Assembly (NCBI GenBank): GCA_040112665.1
Contig: CP157796.1
Span: 1-64,000, forward strand
DNA: 64,000 nt
Direction of reading: 5' to 3'
DNA from: Oceanicaulis sp.
GTDB lineage: Bacteria > Pseudomonadota > Alphaproteobacteria > Caulobacterales > Maricaulaceae
Both the position numbers and the translations under genes were made by a program. Positions 1 through 7,813 of the stretch are shown one piece after another. Position 1 is the first letter of the stretch. Each line of letters opens with the position of its first letter. Under the pieces are notes generated by a model. It was not told the origin of the DNA. It did not search any database and worked only from the letters and a program-made list of their open reading frames with translations.

Positions 1-2471
1 AGGCGCGCCGCGCTGATCGGCGTCGCCGCAGAGGCCGTGGGGACCGGCACGCAGGCCGGCCCGCTCGCACGGTCTGCAATGTCGAAGCCGAACACCCGGC
101 CCAGCTGCTCGATGGCCGCGCGCGCCGGCATGGGCCGGTCGACGACATAGCCCGCCAGCACGCCGTCGAGCCCGCTCGTATCCAGCGCGTCGAGCCCGGC
201 GCGGTTCGCCAGTCCGGTGACGATGTCGGCGAGCGAGGACTGGCCCGCCCGGCCCGTGAGCCAGTGGCCGAGCCGCCAGTTCGGCCCGTCCGTCCAGACG
301 TCCTCGCGGGCGGGAAACTCGGGGAAGGGCCGCGCGTCCCAGGTCCAGACATGGCTGTGGGCGAGATCGAGCATCGGGCCGGCATAGGCCGGGCTGTCGG
401 GATTGCGCCCGTTCGCCGGCGCCCAGTAATCGAGCAGCGTCTCGACATAGCGGCGCTGGATGAGATCGTCGCGCGCGCCGGTGGAGAAGTACGGCGCGAA
501 GCTCTCAGAGCTCTTGGGATCGATGAAGACGTTGGGCTGGTTCGCGCCCTTGTCGATGGCCGGGCAGCCCAGCTCCACCAGCCGCACCGGCTTGGACCGC
601 GGCGTCCACGCGGTGGGCGCGGGCTGACGCACGCCGCCGATCCGGTCGTGATGGCCGCTCTCCCAGAAGGCGCGCAGATCCTTGTAGCGCCAGATCCAGG
701 GCTCGCCGTAGGCCCCGTCGGTGATCGGGGTTCGGACCTGCGCATCGCGGTCGGCCTCGCTGGCGTAGAACCAGTCATACCCCTCCCCGCCCTCGACGTT
801 TCCGCCGAGATAGGCCCGGTCGTGGATCGACCGCGCCCCGGCGAGCGCGTCGGCGTGACCGCCTCCCTCGCGCCAGTCGGCGAGCGGGCCGTACCAGTCG
901 ATCCCGATGAAATCGACGTCCGGATCCGACCAGAAAGGGTCGAGATGGAAGATGCGGTCGCCCGAGCCGTCAGCCGGCGCGTGGCCGGAATACTCCGACC
1001 AGTCCGCAGCATAGCTGATCTTGGTCTGAGGGCCGAGCAAGGCCCGCGCTTCGCCGGCGAGACGCTTCAGCTCGGTTACGAACGGATAGCTCGCCGCCCC
1101 GTCGCGCACCGTGCTGGCGCCGCGCATCTCCGAGCCGATGATTACGCTCTCCACCCCGCCCGCAGCCGCGGCGAGCGCGCAATGGTGCAGGATGAAGCGC
1201 GAAAGGCGCCATTCGTTCGGGCCGGAATAGCTCACGCTGTCCGGACCGATCTGAAAATCACCCGCATCGACGGTCCCGGCGAAGGCGGCCATCTGCGCAG
1301 CCGCCGCCGCGGTCTTGTCCGGACTTCCCGCCTGGCCCGGTGCCGGGTGACAGGTGATCCGGCCCCGCCAGGGATAGACCGCCTGCTCGGCTCCCCCATA
1401 AGGATCGGGCAGGCCGTTTCCCGCAGGCACGTCCATCAGGATGAAGGGGTAGAGCGTCACCGCGAAGCCGCGCGCCTTCAGCGCCCTGATGGCGCTGATC
1501 ACCGTGGCGTCCGCCGGCGTACCGCCATAGGCGGGCGAGCCGTCCACCTGGCTGACCAGATGCGCGGTCGACCGGTCGAGCCCTGCGGCCGACCAGCTGA
1601 GCGGTCTGGTCTCCTTGTCGCGGGTCTCCACGCCGGGGCGGATCTCGCATTCGCCGGCCCTGAGATCGGTCCCGAACCAGGCGGTGACCAGCGCGACAGA
1701 GCGGCAATGGGGCAGCCGCGCCTGAAGATCGTCGAGCGCCGCCTCGAAATCGCTCGGCGCGCGCAGGGTGTGGCGGTTCTCTGTGCGGTCGAAGCCCGGC
1801 TCGATCTCGCGCACCACCTCCTCGCTCGCATAGGCGAACTCGCCGGAGGCGGGGATCAGGCACACGCCCTCGACCAGATCCTCCATGCGCGGCTGATCGC
1901 CGCCGGAGGAGGCCGCGAAGACTTCGAAGCTGAGATTGGGGATGCGCTGGCCGTACGGATCGAGCGGCAGATCCTCGAAGACCACGTACGCCAGGCCGCG
2001 ATAGCCCGGCGCGCTCCCCGCCCCCTCCACCGCCTCGATCAGCGGATCCGGCGCCTGGTCCTCGCCGCCTGTGTGCACGCGCATGGTGATCGCGCCGGTG
2101 TCCAGCGGCTCGCCGTTCGCCCAGACCCGGCCAACGCCCGCGATCGGGCCTTCGCACAGCCCCACCGCGAAGCTCAGCGCGTAGGAGTACTCGGTGATCT
2201 TGGGCCCGCCCTTGCCGCCCCCGGCCGAGCGGGTCTGGGCGGTCTCGGTGAAACGCGCCGCCCAGATCACCTGACCGGCCAGGCGCATGCGGCCGAACAC
2301 GATCGGAACCGGCGCGCCTTCGGTCGAGGTCTGGATCGCCAGCTCGGCCAGGCGCGGACCGTAGACGTCCGGCTGAAAGGCGTTCGAGATCACGCTGCGT
2401 GCGAACTGAGGCGCGAGCGCCGCCGCCGTGCGCGCCAGCGACGCGCCCGCGGCCAGAGCGAGACGGCCCAT
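1..2471 (-). CDS. GTA host-specificity/baseplate megatron protein (orfg15-like), C-terminus outside window
   Basis: This is the last gene of the gene transfer agent cluster and encodes the large tail-tip protein of the family that carries a TIM-barrel-like region followed by a phage-tail domain. The reading frame begins at the ATG ending at 2471, preceded by an AAGGAG-type ribosome site, and stays open for about 823 codons to the window edge. The N-terminus (MGRLALAAGASLARTAAALA) and motifs such as GIDWYGPLADW and PAYGGTPADATV resemble the GTA glycoside-hydrolase-like part. In related particles this protein forms the baseplate and contacts the recipient cell. The missing 3' part lies left of base 1, so full length cannot be judged. 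Confidence 0.88.
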   Translation of the reverse strand, partial: MGRLALAAGASLARTAAALAPQFARSVISNAFQPDVYGPRLAELAIQTSTEGAPVPIVFGRMRLAGQVIWAARFTETAQTRSAGGGKGGPKITEYSYALSFAVGLCEGPIAGVGRVWANGEPLDTGAITMRVHTGGEDQAPDPLIEAVEGAGSAPGYRGLAYVVFEDLPLDPYGQRIPNLSFEVFAASSGGDQPRMEDLVEGVCLIPASGEFAYASEEVVREIEPGFDRTENRHTLRAPSDFEAALDDLQARLPHCRSVALVTAWFGTDLRAGECEIRPGVETRDKETRPLSWSAAGLDRSTAHLVSQVDGSPAYGGTPADATVISAIRALKARGFAVTLYPFILMDVPAGNGLPDPYGGAEQAVYPWRGRITCHPAPGQAGSPDKTAAAAAQMAAFAGTVDAGDFQIGPDSVSYSGPNEWRLSRFILHHCALAAAAGGVESVIIGSEMRGASTVRDGAASYPFVTELKRLAGEARALLGPQTKISYAADWSEYSGHAPADGSGDRIFHLDPFWSDPDVDFIGIDWYGPLADWREGGGHADALAGARSIHDRAYLGGNVEGGEGYDWFYASEADRDAQVRTPITDGAYGEPWIWRYKDLRAFWESGHHDRIGGVRQPAPTAWTPRSKPVRLVELGCPAIDKGANQPNVFIDPKSSESFAPYFSTGARDDLIQRRYVETLLDYWAPANGRNPDSPAYAGPMLDLAHSHVWTWDARPFPEFPAREDVWTDGPNWRLGHWLTGRAGQSSLADIVTGLANRAGLDALDTSGLDGVLAGYVVDRPMPARAAIEQLGRVFGFDIADRASGPACVPVPTASAATPISAAR

Positions 2472-2480
2472 GAGGTCTCC

Positions 2481-2903
2481 TTAAAGGTCTGGGAAAGCGA
2501 AGACGCCGGCGATCCGCCGCCGCCACCACGGGCAAAGCGCGGTCTCGCACACCGCCCGGCCGTGCCAGGCGTGGATCATGCGGCCGGGCCCGGAAACGAT
2601 CGCGCAGTGCTTGGCCGGCACGCCCGGCCTGAACCGGAACAGCAGAACGTCGCCGGGCTCGGCGGCCCCGGTCGGGACGAGCAGGCGCCCGGCGGCGTGA
2701 AGCAGCGTCTCCGCTCCGTCACGCTCGGCCCAGTCCGCGGTGTAGGGCGGCGGGGTTTCGGGCTCGGGCCCGATCACCGCACGCCACACCCCGCGCACCA
2801 GCCCCAGGCAGTCGCAGCCCGCCCCCTTCGCGCTCGCCTGGTGGCGGTAAGGCGTGCCGATCCAGCCGCGCGCCTCGGCGAGCACGCGCGCTCTCACGGT
2901 CAT
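2481..2903 (-). CDS. GTA NlpC/P60 family cell-wall peptidase (orfg14-like)
   Basis: A 140-residue NlpC/P60 peptidase, expected to sit at the tail tip and locally cut peptidoglycan of the recipient. The catalytic Cys lies in GCDCLGL (about residues 29-35), and a later KHCAIV segment with a downstream His (MIHAWHG) fits the rest of the catalytic site. Its start overlaps the stop of the preceding gene by 4 bp (ATGA), indicating translational coupling. It is followed 9 bp later by the large tail-tip gene. Length and position match orfg14 of RcGTA. Confidence 0.92.
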   Translation of the reverse strand: MTVRARVLAEARGWIGTPYRHQASAKGAGCDCLGLVRGVWRAVIGPEPETPPPYTADWAERDGAETLLHAAGRLLVPTGAAEPGDVLLFRFRPGVPAKHCAIVSGPGRMIHAWHGRAVCETALCPWWRRRIAGVFAFPDL

Positions 2904-3781
2904 CGCTTCGAGCCGTCGCGGACGGGTTCGGAACTGGCGGAGCGGACGAGCACGTCATTGCCCGGCATGTGCGGGCAGCCGCGGAAATTGACGCTGTTGG
3001 AGAATTTGTCCCGGCAGGTCGCAAACCGCTTGTCGCAGCCGGCCGTGAGCGCCGCCTCGTCGCCGGCCTGAACCGGGGCGGCGGGCGCGGGATCGAGTTC
3101 CAGCGCGGCGCCTTGCGTATGGCTGCGATGGCTGAAGATCCGGTGCCTGGCGCCTTCGTTGGCCCCGCTCGTCCAGGTCAGCACGCCATGGGTGAACCAG
3201 CCCGCCGCCGCGCTGACGTCGGAGACGACCACCGCCCCCGGCGCCCGACTCGACACCGCCGTCGCCGCTGCTCCGAACGCCGCGCCTGAAAGGTCCGCAC
3301 CGCAGCGCGCATCGCCCAGCTCGGCGTCGCAGCGGCTTGAAAACACCCGTCCGATCACCCGGTCGAGCCGCGCGCTGGGACCTTCGAGCTCGGCTTCGAA
3401 CCCGCTTTCAGAGCGCCTGATCGCACCGAGCTCACCCGTGAACGCCTTGTAGAACAAAGACGGCTGGGACCAGTCGACATGGTAGAGTTCGACCCGCGCG
3501 CCGTCCCAGACCCCGTTGTCGAGATCGGCCTCGGTCAGGACTGCGCCCTCGATCGCGCCGAACACCGCCCCGCGCGCCGGGGTGAAGCCGGCCTCGGCCC
3601 GCGCCTCGCCGGAGATCAGCCCCGCATCGGGCCGGCACTCCACGCCTGCGACGCTCAAGGCGCGGTCGTGATCGGTGAAGCCGAACACCTGCCCGTCGCC
3701 GCGCGTCACCACGAAGGCGCGCGCGATCGTCGTGCACCCGGCGTCGAGCCGGGCCTGAAGCGCGGCGGGAATGTCGATCAT
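2900..3781 (-). CDS. GTA DUF2163 (BR0599-type) baseplate hub protein (orfg13-like)
   Basis: A 293-residue protein of the DUF2163/BR0599 phage family, a baseplate or tail-hub component. It begins MIDIPAALQARLDAG, typical of the family, and has a cysteine-rich C-terminal end (CDKRFATCRDKF, then NFRGCPHMPGND) that resembles the iron-sulfur-binding segment described for the RcGTA hub protein. The binding role here is inference from the family. The start lies only 10 bp beyond the SRPBCC insertion, and the stop overlaps the peptidase start, so g13-g14-g15 form a tightly coupled tail-tip group. Confidence 0.9.
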   Translation of the reverse strand: MIDIPAALQARLDAGCTTIARAFVVTRGDGQVFGFTDHDRALSVAGVECRPDAGLISGEARAEAGFTPARGAVFGAIEGAVLTEADLDNGVWDGARVELYHVDWSQPSLFYKAFTGELGAIRRSESGFEAELEGPSARLDRVIGRVFSSRCDAELGDARCGADLSGAAFGAAATAVSSRAPGAVVVSDVSAAAGWFTHGVLTWTSGANEGARHRIFSHRSHTQGAALELDPAPAAPVQAGDEAALTAGCDKRFATCRDKFSNSVNFRGCPHMPGNDVLVRSASSEPVRDGSKR

Positions 3782-3790
3782 GAGGGGTCC

Positions 3791-4411
3791 TCAAAACGAA
3801 AAACCCCGGCCTTGCGGGCCGGGGCTCTGGAAGCGGTTGCGCAGCTGACGATCAGTCACCGCGAAGGCCGCGCAGGGGTCGTCCGGCGCGGTGTGGCAGC
3901 CGGCTTCGACATAGGGTTTCAGCCGGCCCTCGATGAAATGCACCCAGACCTGGCGGACGATTCCGGCCAGTTCCGCGTCGATCTCCCCGGTCATGGCGAG
4001 GTCGACGGTGAAGGCCGTCGCCGCGCCGTCCTCGGCCTCGGTCAGGGTCCAGCTCGTCACGATGTCGACCGCGCGGCCGGAGAGACCCAGCGGTCCGTGA
4101 AGGCGCAGCACGCCCGGTGCATCCACATAGATGACGCGCGCATGCAGAGCGCCGTCGTCCGAGCCCGCTTCCAGGCGCTCGTAGAAGCGCCCGCCGAACA
4201 CCGGCTCGATGACCATTTCGGCCGGGTCGAGCGCGAAGCTGTGATCCCACCAGCCGGTCACGTCGCCTGTGGCCGCCTCGAACACCTCTTCGCGCGGCGC
4301 GGCGATCTCCACCTCGATCCGCGTCCGGAAGCCCTGCGGCGTAAAGCTTTGCAGCTCTGCCGGAGCAGGCTCTGCGGCCTGGGCGGCGGCGAGGATCAGC
4401 GCGGCGATCAT
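3791..4411 (-). CDS. Exported SRPBCC-fold (AHSA1/polyketide-cyclase-like) protein inserted in the GTA cluster
   Basis: A 206-residue protein with a short signal-peptide-like start (MIAALILAAAQAAEPAPAE) and a START/Bet v1-type body: the segment IEVEIAAPREEVFEAATG followed by WWDHSFAL, and a C-terminal helix with VWVHFIEGRLKPYVEAG, are typical of SRPBCC proteins. The ligand is unknown. It has a GAGGGAG ribosome site and lies between g12 (57 bp gap) and g13 (10 bp gap), on the same strand. It is not part of the usual GTA gene set, and a terminator overlaps its 3' end. Export prediction rests on the N-terminus only. Confidence 0.75.
   Translation of the reverse strand: MIAALILAAAQAAEPAPAELQSFTPQGFRTRIEVEIAAPREEVFEAATGDVTGWWDHSFALDPAEMVIEPVFGGRFYERLEAGSDDGALHARVIYVDAPGVLRLHGPLGLSGRAVDIVTSWTLTEAEDGAATAFTVDLAMTGEIDAELAGIVRQVWVHFIEGRLKPYVEAGCHTAPDDPCAAFAVTDRQLRNRFQSPGPQGRGFSF
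3799..3824 (-). terminator. Rho-independent terminator inside the 3' end of the SRPBCC gene
   Basis: Read on the minus strand, an 8-bp GC stem (CCCCGGCC / GGCCGGGG) with a 5-nt loop is followed by a run of T. It lies within the last codons of the SRPBCC gene and directly upstream of the start of g13. If active it would reduce read-through into the tail-tip genes g13-g15. Confidence 0.75.
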
Positions 4412-4468
4412 GGGCGGTCTCCCTCTTCAGTGCGCCGAGTGAGCCTCCGATCCGCCGCGCGCGCAAGC

Positions 4469-5089
4469 CTAGAGCACCACTTCCACCAGCGGCACGGACG
4501 CGATCTCTCCGGCGGTGAAGCCTTCTGCGCTGATATCCAGCCGGTCGGTGTCGAAGCGGGCGGGCGTGTCGAAGCGGAAGCCGGCGGTGACGACCGCGCC
4601 GTCCGCCGGCGGCGAGGCGAAGACGATCCGGCCCTCGGCGTCGAGCGTGAAGTCCGCCGCCGCGCCGTCGACAGCGGCGAGCACGCTGCCCGCCACCGGC
4701 AGGCCGATCGGCCTCACCCACGCGCCCGCCCCGTCGCCGTAGCGCTTCACAAGCGCGAAGACGGCCGTCGCCCCGTCCCCGCTCCCGAGCGTCTGATCGG
4801 TCGCGGCGGGCTCGGCGCCCGGTGCGCAGGATCTGTGATCCATCGGGTCGGCGAAGCGGAAAGCGTGCAGGGGCCCGCGCCGGGCTTCGAAGAAGGCGGT
4901 CAGCACAGCCACGTCCTCCAGCGTGCGCACGCCCGGCGCCGCATCCCAGTACCGCCGCGAGTGCGCCCATGGGGTGTTGCGCTCCTCCCGGCCCGAGGCG
5001 AGCGGGACGATCTCGGTCTTTCGCCGCGGCCCGCCGCGGGCCCTGAGCCCGATCGAGAGCGGAAACCGCACATCGTGAAATGCGCTCAC
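4469..5089 (-). CDS. GTA DUF2460 distal tail protein (orfg12-like)
   Basis: A 206-residue DUF2460 (TIGR02217) protein, the distal tail component of GTA particles. The N-terminus MSAFHDVRFPLSIGLRARGG is diagnostic of the family, as is the segment LTAFFEARRGPLHAFRFADP. The start codon overlaps the tape-measure stop by 4 bp. Downstream, instead of g13, comes the SRPBCC insertion. Length matches RcGTA orfg12. Confidence 0.93.
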   Translation of the reverse strand: MSAFHDVRFPLSIGLRARGGPRRKTEIVPLASGREERNTPWAHSRRYWDAAPGVRTLEDVAVLTAFFEARRGPLHAFRFADPMDHRSCAPGAEPAATDQTLGSGDGATAVFALVKRYGDGAGAWVRPIGLPVAGSVLAAVDGAAADFTLDAEGRIVFASPPADGAVVTAGFRFDTPARFDTDRLDISAEGFTAGEIASVPLVEVVL

Positions 5090-5622
5090 AGGCTGCTCCT
5101 TCCCGCGATCGCGGCGCGCGCGACCGCCGCGGCGATCTGGCGTTCGGACCGGCGCACGGCCTCGGTTGCGTCCGCGCCAGCGTTGATGACGACGGTGACC
5201 GGCGCGCCTGCGCCGAAAGACTGGATCGAGCCGGCCGACATCGGTGTGAAAACTTCAGGCCCGCGCTCGCCGACCAGATAGCGCTCGCCCGCCAGCACCG
5301 GTCCGCCCTCGGCGCGCTGACCAGCGAGCGTCTGGGTTGCGGACTGGGCGAACGCGCGCAGCGGTTCGACCAGAAGCTCGCCGACGAACAGGCTGGCGAC
5401 GTCCTGTGCGATCGCTTCGAGCATGGCGGAAAAGCTCAGCTCGCCCGAACGCGCCGCGTCTTCCAGCGCGTCGGCGATATGACCGCCGGCGATCTCAAAG
5501 GCTTCGGAGATGAGCGTGGCGGTCTGCTCACCCTCTTCGGCGAGCTCGTCGAGCGTCTGCTTGGTTTCGGCCTTTTGCGCGCGCCGCTCGGCGGCGAGCT
5601 CGGCGGCGGAGCGTTTGGTCAT
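5086..5622 (-). CDS. GTA tail tape measure protein (orfg11-like)
   Basis: A 178-residue short tape-measure protein. The chosen start gives MTKRSAAELAAERRAQKAE and overlaps the stop of the preceding chaperone gene in an ATGA motif; a longer upstream extension is arginine-rich and looks non-coding. A charged coiled-coil N-terminus is followed by a hydrophobic segment (ISEAFEIAGGHIADALEDAA), then AEGGPVLAGERYLVGERGPEVF, a segment common at the C-terminal end of lambda-type tape measures. The small size agrees with the short tail of GTA particles. Confidence 0.88.
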   Translation of the reverse strand: MTKRSAAELAAERRAQKAETKQTLDELAEEGEQTATLISEAFEIAGGHIADALEDAARSGELSFSAMLEAIAQDVASLFVGELLVEPLRAFAQSATQTLAGQRAEGGPVLAGERYLVGERGPEVFTPMSAGSIQSFGAGAPVTVVINAGADATEAVRRSERQIAAAVARAAIAGRSSL

Positions 5623-5807
5623 GGCCTGGATCTCCCGGCGTCGAGTTTCAAAAGCGCGTCGAGTTCGGTGCGGCCGAGCGGGCGGGGGCCGGCCCTGGTG
5701 CTGATCAGCGCGCGCCACTCGGCGAGCGTCAGCGACCAGAAAGCGTCAGGGCTGAGCCCGAACCGGCCCACCCCGGCGGCGAACCAGGCCGCCCAGCGTG
5801 GGCTCAT
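5619..5807 (-). CDS. GTA phage tail assembly chaperone (orfg10.1-like)
   Basis: A 62-residue protein beginning MSPRWAAWFAAGVGRFGLSP and containing FWSLTLAEWRALI, the pattern of the small rcc01693-type tail assembly chaperones. Starting at 5807 gives an ATGA overlap with g10; an ATG seven codons upstream is also possible. It probably binds the tape measure or tail tube during assembly. The reading is strengthened by 4-bp overlaps at both ends. Confidence 0.85.
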   Translation of the reverse strand: MSPRWAAWFAAGVGRFGLSPDAFWSLTLAEWRALISTRAGPRPLGRTELDALLKLDAGRSRP

Positions 5808-6100
5808 GTCAGGTTGGTCCTGAAGCAATCGGCGACCGCCGCCGCCGCCGCGCGCGGCCCGGCCAGGCCCGCGAGCGTGTCGGCCTCGTCGGCCCCGCCG
5901 CCGCGCAGGAGCGCGGCCAGGACGAGCTTCAGCCCCGCCGCGTCCAGTCGCTTGAGCCGCTCACCCAGCGCCTCCAGCCCGTCGCATCCAAGACCGGTCT
6001 CGATTTCAGCGAGCGCGGCCAAGGTCAGACGCAGCATGTGCGCCTCGCCGCCGATCTCGATCGCCGTTTCGCCGCGTTGTGCGTTGATCATATCGTTCAT
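5804..6100 (-). CDS. GTA tail assembly protein (orfg10-like, GTA-TAC family)
   Basis: A 98-residue protein of the GTA gp10 / Phage_TAC_11 family. The body runs RGETAIEIGGEAHMLRLTLA then AEIETGLGCDGLEALGERLK, the conserved family pattern, and ends in FRTNLT. The ATG at 6100 is chosen because all family similarity begins there and the frame upstream is low-complexity shadow. It precedes g10.1 with a 4-bp overlap. The region immediately upstream is taken by lipoprotein genes on the opposite strand. Confidence 0.85.
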   Translation of the reverse strand: MNDMINAQRGETAIEIGGEAHMLRLTLAALAEIETGLGCDGLEALGERLKRLDAAGLKLVLAALLRGGGADEADTLAGLAGPRAAAAAVADCFRTNLT

Positions 6101-6156
6101 TCCGGACCGCCCCGCTTGCAGGCGCGGTCCGCACCGCAGTCCCACGGGGATTGATG

Positions 6157-6525
6157 ATGAGAAAAGCATTCTTCGCGGCGCTGATCGCCGCGCCCGCCCT
6201 CGCCGGCTGTCAGATGTTCGGCGTGCAGCCGCCGGCTTTCCCGCCGCCTGAAACCGAAGGGCTCGAACCGCCGCCGGTGACCGACGAGAACCCGACCCAT
6301 GACAGCGGATCGGACGACGAACCGGCGCTGCTGGGCGGATCTGACGACACGCTGATGGGCGGGCCGTCCGGCAATGACGGCGACAGCGCGCTTTCGGGCG
6401 GCGACGGGCTGGGCGGGTCTGGCGGCGAGGACACCGATCTCGACGCGGCCGACTGCAGCGACCTGCTGCCGGACGGCGCGCGGGAAGCCTGCATCGAAGA
6501 CGCCGAGGCCGACGGCGGCGGCTGA
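6157..6525 (+). CDS. Small Asp/Gly-rich lipoprotein A, opposite strand within the GTA cluster
   Basis: A 122-residue lipoprotein. The N-terminus MRKAFFAALIAAPALAGC is a signal peptide with lipobox LAGC (Cys18). The mature part is proline-rich then Asp/Gly/Ser-rich and acidic, without a recognised domain. Near the C-terminus it carries CSDLLPDGAREAC, a C-x11-C motif that recurs in the next gene. Tandem ATGs at 6154 and 6157 are both possible starts behind GGGG. It runs divergently from g10 (57 bp apart) and against the direction of the cluster. Function unknown; an outer-membrane or periplasmic location is inferred. Confidence 0.75.
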   Translation: MRKAFFAALIAAPALAGCQMFGVQPPAFPPPETEGLEPPPVTDENPTHDSGSDDEPALLGGSDDTLMGGPSGNDGDSALSGGDGLGGSGGEDTDLDAADCSDLLPDGAREACIEDAEADGGG

Positions 6526-6583
6526 ACGTTGCCGGGCGCGGCGGTGCGCGGCATGGTCGGGCGTCCGATAAAGGAGTTCCGAC

Positions 6584-6763
6584 ATGCGCCGCTTCATCGT
6601 CCTGACCCTGCTTCTCGCCACGCCTCTCCTGGCGGGGTGCGAAACCTTCCTCCAGGACGTCTATGACGAGCGCGCCGAGGACGAGTGTGAGCAGATCCTG
6701 GACACCGAAGCCCAGCGCGCCTGCCTGAACGAGCTCGAAGACGAGCGCTGGCGCCGAGATTGA
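6584..6763 (+). CDS. Very small lipoprotein B, paralogue of the upstream lipoprotein
   Basis: A 59-codon gene with a good AAGGAG ribosome site at 6571-6576. The start MRRFIVLTLLLATPLLAGC is a signal peptide with lipobox LAGC (Cys19), leaving a mature peptide of about 40 residues rich in Asp and Glu. It contains CEQILDTEAQRAC, the same C-x11-C spacing as the upstream lipoprotein, with Leu at the fifth position and Ala before the second Cys in both. It lies 58 bp downstream of lipoprotein A on the same strand, probably in one transcript, and is followed by an inverted repeat. Confidence 0.7.
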   Translation: MRRFIVLTLLLATPLLAGCETFLQDVYDERAEDECEQILDTEAQRACLNELEDERWRRD

Positions 6764-6808
6764 AGCGCAATCCGAAAAGTGGGGACCGGTTTTCGGACAA
6801 ATTGCGCT
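6764..6808. repeat. Inverted repeat of the alphaproteobacterial CCGGTTTTCGG type
   Basis: Arms AGCGCAATCCGAAAA and TTTTCGGACAAATTGCGCT pair apart from a 3-nt insertion, separated by GTGGGGACCGG. The core resembles a palindromic intergenic repeat that is common in alphaproteobacterial genomes. It begins right after the stop codon of lipoprotein B and may serve as its transcript end or be a neutral repeat. Confidence 0.6.
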
Positions 6809-6860
6809 CAGCAAAGAGTACCAGAGCGCCCGGCCTGACCCGTTCAGGCCTTGTCGCGCT

Positions 6861-7277
6861 CTAGCTTGGCGTGAAACTCAGCTGTCCGGCCGAGGCGAGC
6901 GAGAGCGAATAGGTCGCCTCGCCGTCATGCCGGCCGGAATATTCCAGCGCCGTGACCAGGAACGGGCCCTCCAGCACGCCGAAATGGGGGATCACCACCT
7001 GCCAGTCGCGCCGGGCCTGATCGAAGAACACCGCCCGCACCGTCTCATCCGCCGCGCTGTCCACGAAGATCCCGGCGCCGGTGACGCTCGCCGAGCGCAA
7101 GCCCGCCCCCTCGATCAGCTCGCGCCAGCGGCCCGGACTGTCGGCGTGGGTCACGTCGATCGCCCGGGCGTTCAGCGAAATCGTCTTCGCCCGAAGCCCC
7201 GCCACGGCGGTGAAACTCTGGCTGAGCTGCCCGTCGCCGATCTTCAAAAGCAGGTCCTTGCCGGCTTGCGCGGTCAT
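6861..7277 (-). CDS. GTA major tail protein, TP901-1 family (orfg9-like)
   Basis: A 138-residue TP901-1-type major tail protein that polymerises into the tail tube. It begins MTAQAGKDLLLKIGDG and contains LRAKTISLNARAIDVTHADS, followed by WRELIEGAGLRSASVTGAGI, all characteristic of this family. The start at 7277 follows AAGGAGAAACGCC; eight further codons upstream are unlikely. Intruding elements lie on both sides: the toxin-antitoxin pair upstream and lipoproteins downstream. Confidence 0.93.
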   Translation of the reverse strand: MTAQAGKDLLLKIGDGQLSQSFTAVAGLRAKTISLNARAIDVTHADSPGRWRELIEGAGLRSASVTGAGIFVDSAADETVRAVFFDQARRDWQVVIPHFGVLEGPFLVTALEYSGRHDGEATYSLSLASAGQLSFTPS

Positions 7278-7302
7278 GGCGTTTCTCCTTTTTCGAGACA
7301 AG

Positions 7303-7330
7303 AAAAAAGCCGCCCTGGCGGGGGCGGCTT
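7303..7330 (-). terminator. Rho-independent terminator after the XRE gene
   Basis: On the minus strand a 9-bp stem (AAGCCGCCC / GGGCGGCTT) with a 6-nt loop is followed by six T. It ends the transcript of the DUF4258/XRE pair and stands directly in front of the ribosome site of g9, so it could also cut GTA read-through. Confidence 0.8.
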
Positions 7331-7354
7331 ATTTGAGGCGGGTTCGGCGTAGAA

Positions 7355-7813
7355 TCAGGCGGCGACGGGCCTGTAATTGTCCGGATCGTCCGCCTGGATC
7401 CGGATCGGATCCTGCACCGCAGAATATGTGGAGCGTTCGGCCAGCACGTCGATCGCGACATCGCCGATCCGCGCATATTCCACCGCCTTTCGCCGCACGA
7501 CCATCTGTGAAGCCTGGTCTATCGGTGTTTCGCCGCGCTCCCAACGGCCGATCGTCTGGCCGTCCTTGCCGAGCAATTTGGCGAGTTCCGCCTGCGAAAG
7601 TCGCATTTCCGAGCGCAGGAAGCGGATTTCGTCCGGCGTCAGGCCGCCCGGCTTCGTCGCCACGGCGTGCACCAGCACCCGATGCAAAGCGTTCACGTTC
7701 GGAATTGTGATCACGTCTTCGCCCGCGTCATCGACCTGGATCGCGAAGTCCTTGAGGATCACGTTGTCGAGCCCGCATTCGTCGTAAACATAGTCGATGC
7801 GTCTCACAGTCAT
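7355..7813 (-). CDS. XRE-family helix-turn-helix antitoxin-like protein
   Basis: A 152-residue protein: an N-terminal segment (MTVRRIDYVYDECGLDNVIL) like that found in MqsA/HTH-type antitoxins whose partner has a DUF4258 or RelE-like fold, then an HTH (LRSEMRLSQAELAKLLGKDG and GRWERGETP). Start at 7813 overlaps the upstream DUF4258 stop by 4 bp (ATGA). The probable role is neutralising the upstream partner and repressing the operon; a palindrome upstream of the pair is a candidate operator. It is foreign to the GTA gene set and closes with its own terminator. Confidence 0.82.
   Translation of the reverse strand: MTVRRIDYVYDECGLDNVILKDFAIQVDDAGEDVITIPNVNALHRVLVHAVATKPGGLTPDEIRFLRSEMRLSQAELAKLLGKDGQTIGRWERGETPIDQASQMVVRRKAVEYARIGDVAIDVLAERSTYSAVQDPIRIQADDPDNYRPVAA

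Noticed and set aside
264-3071. Very long plus-strand open frame antisense to g15-g13
   Set aside because: It is codon-aligned opposite real GTA genes; its product is arginine- and alanine-rich without any domain, a shadow caused by high GC.
3791-4411. SRPBCC gene as a GTA tail component
   Set aside because: It has a signal peptide and SRPBCC fold, and is not in the known GTA gene set; a structural role has no support.
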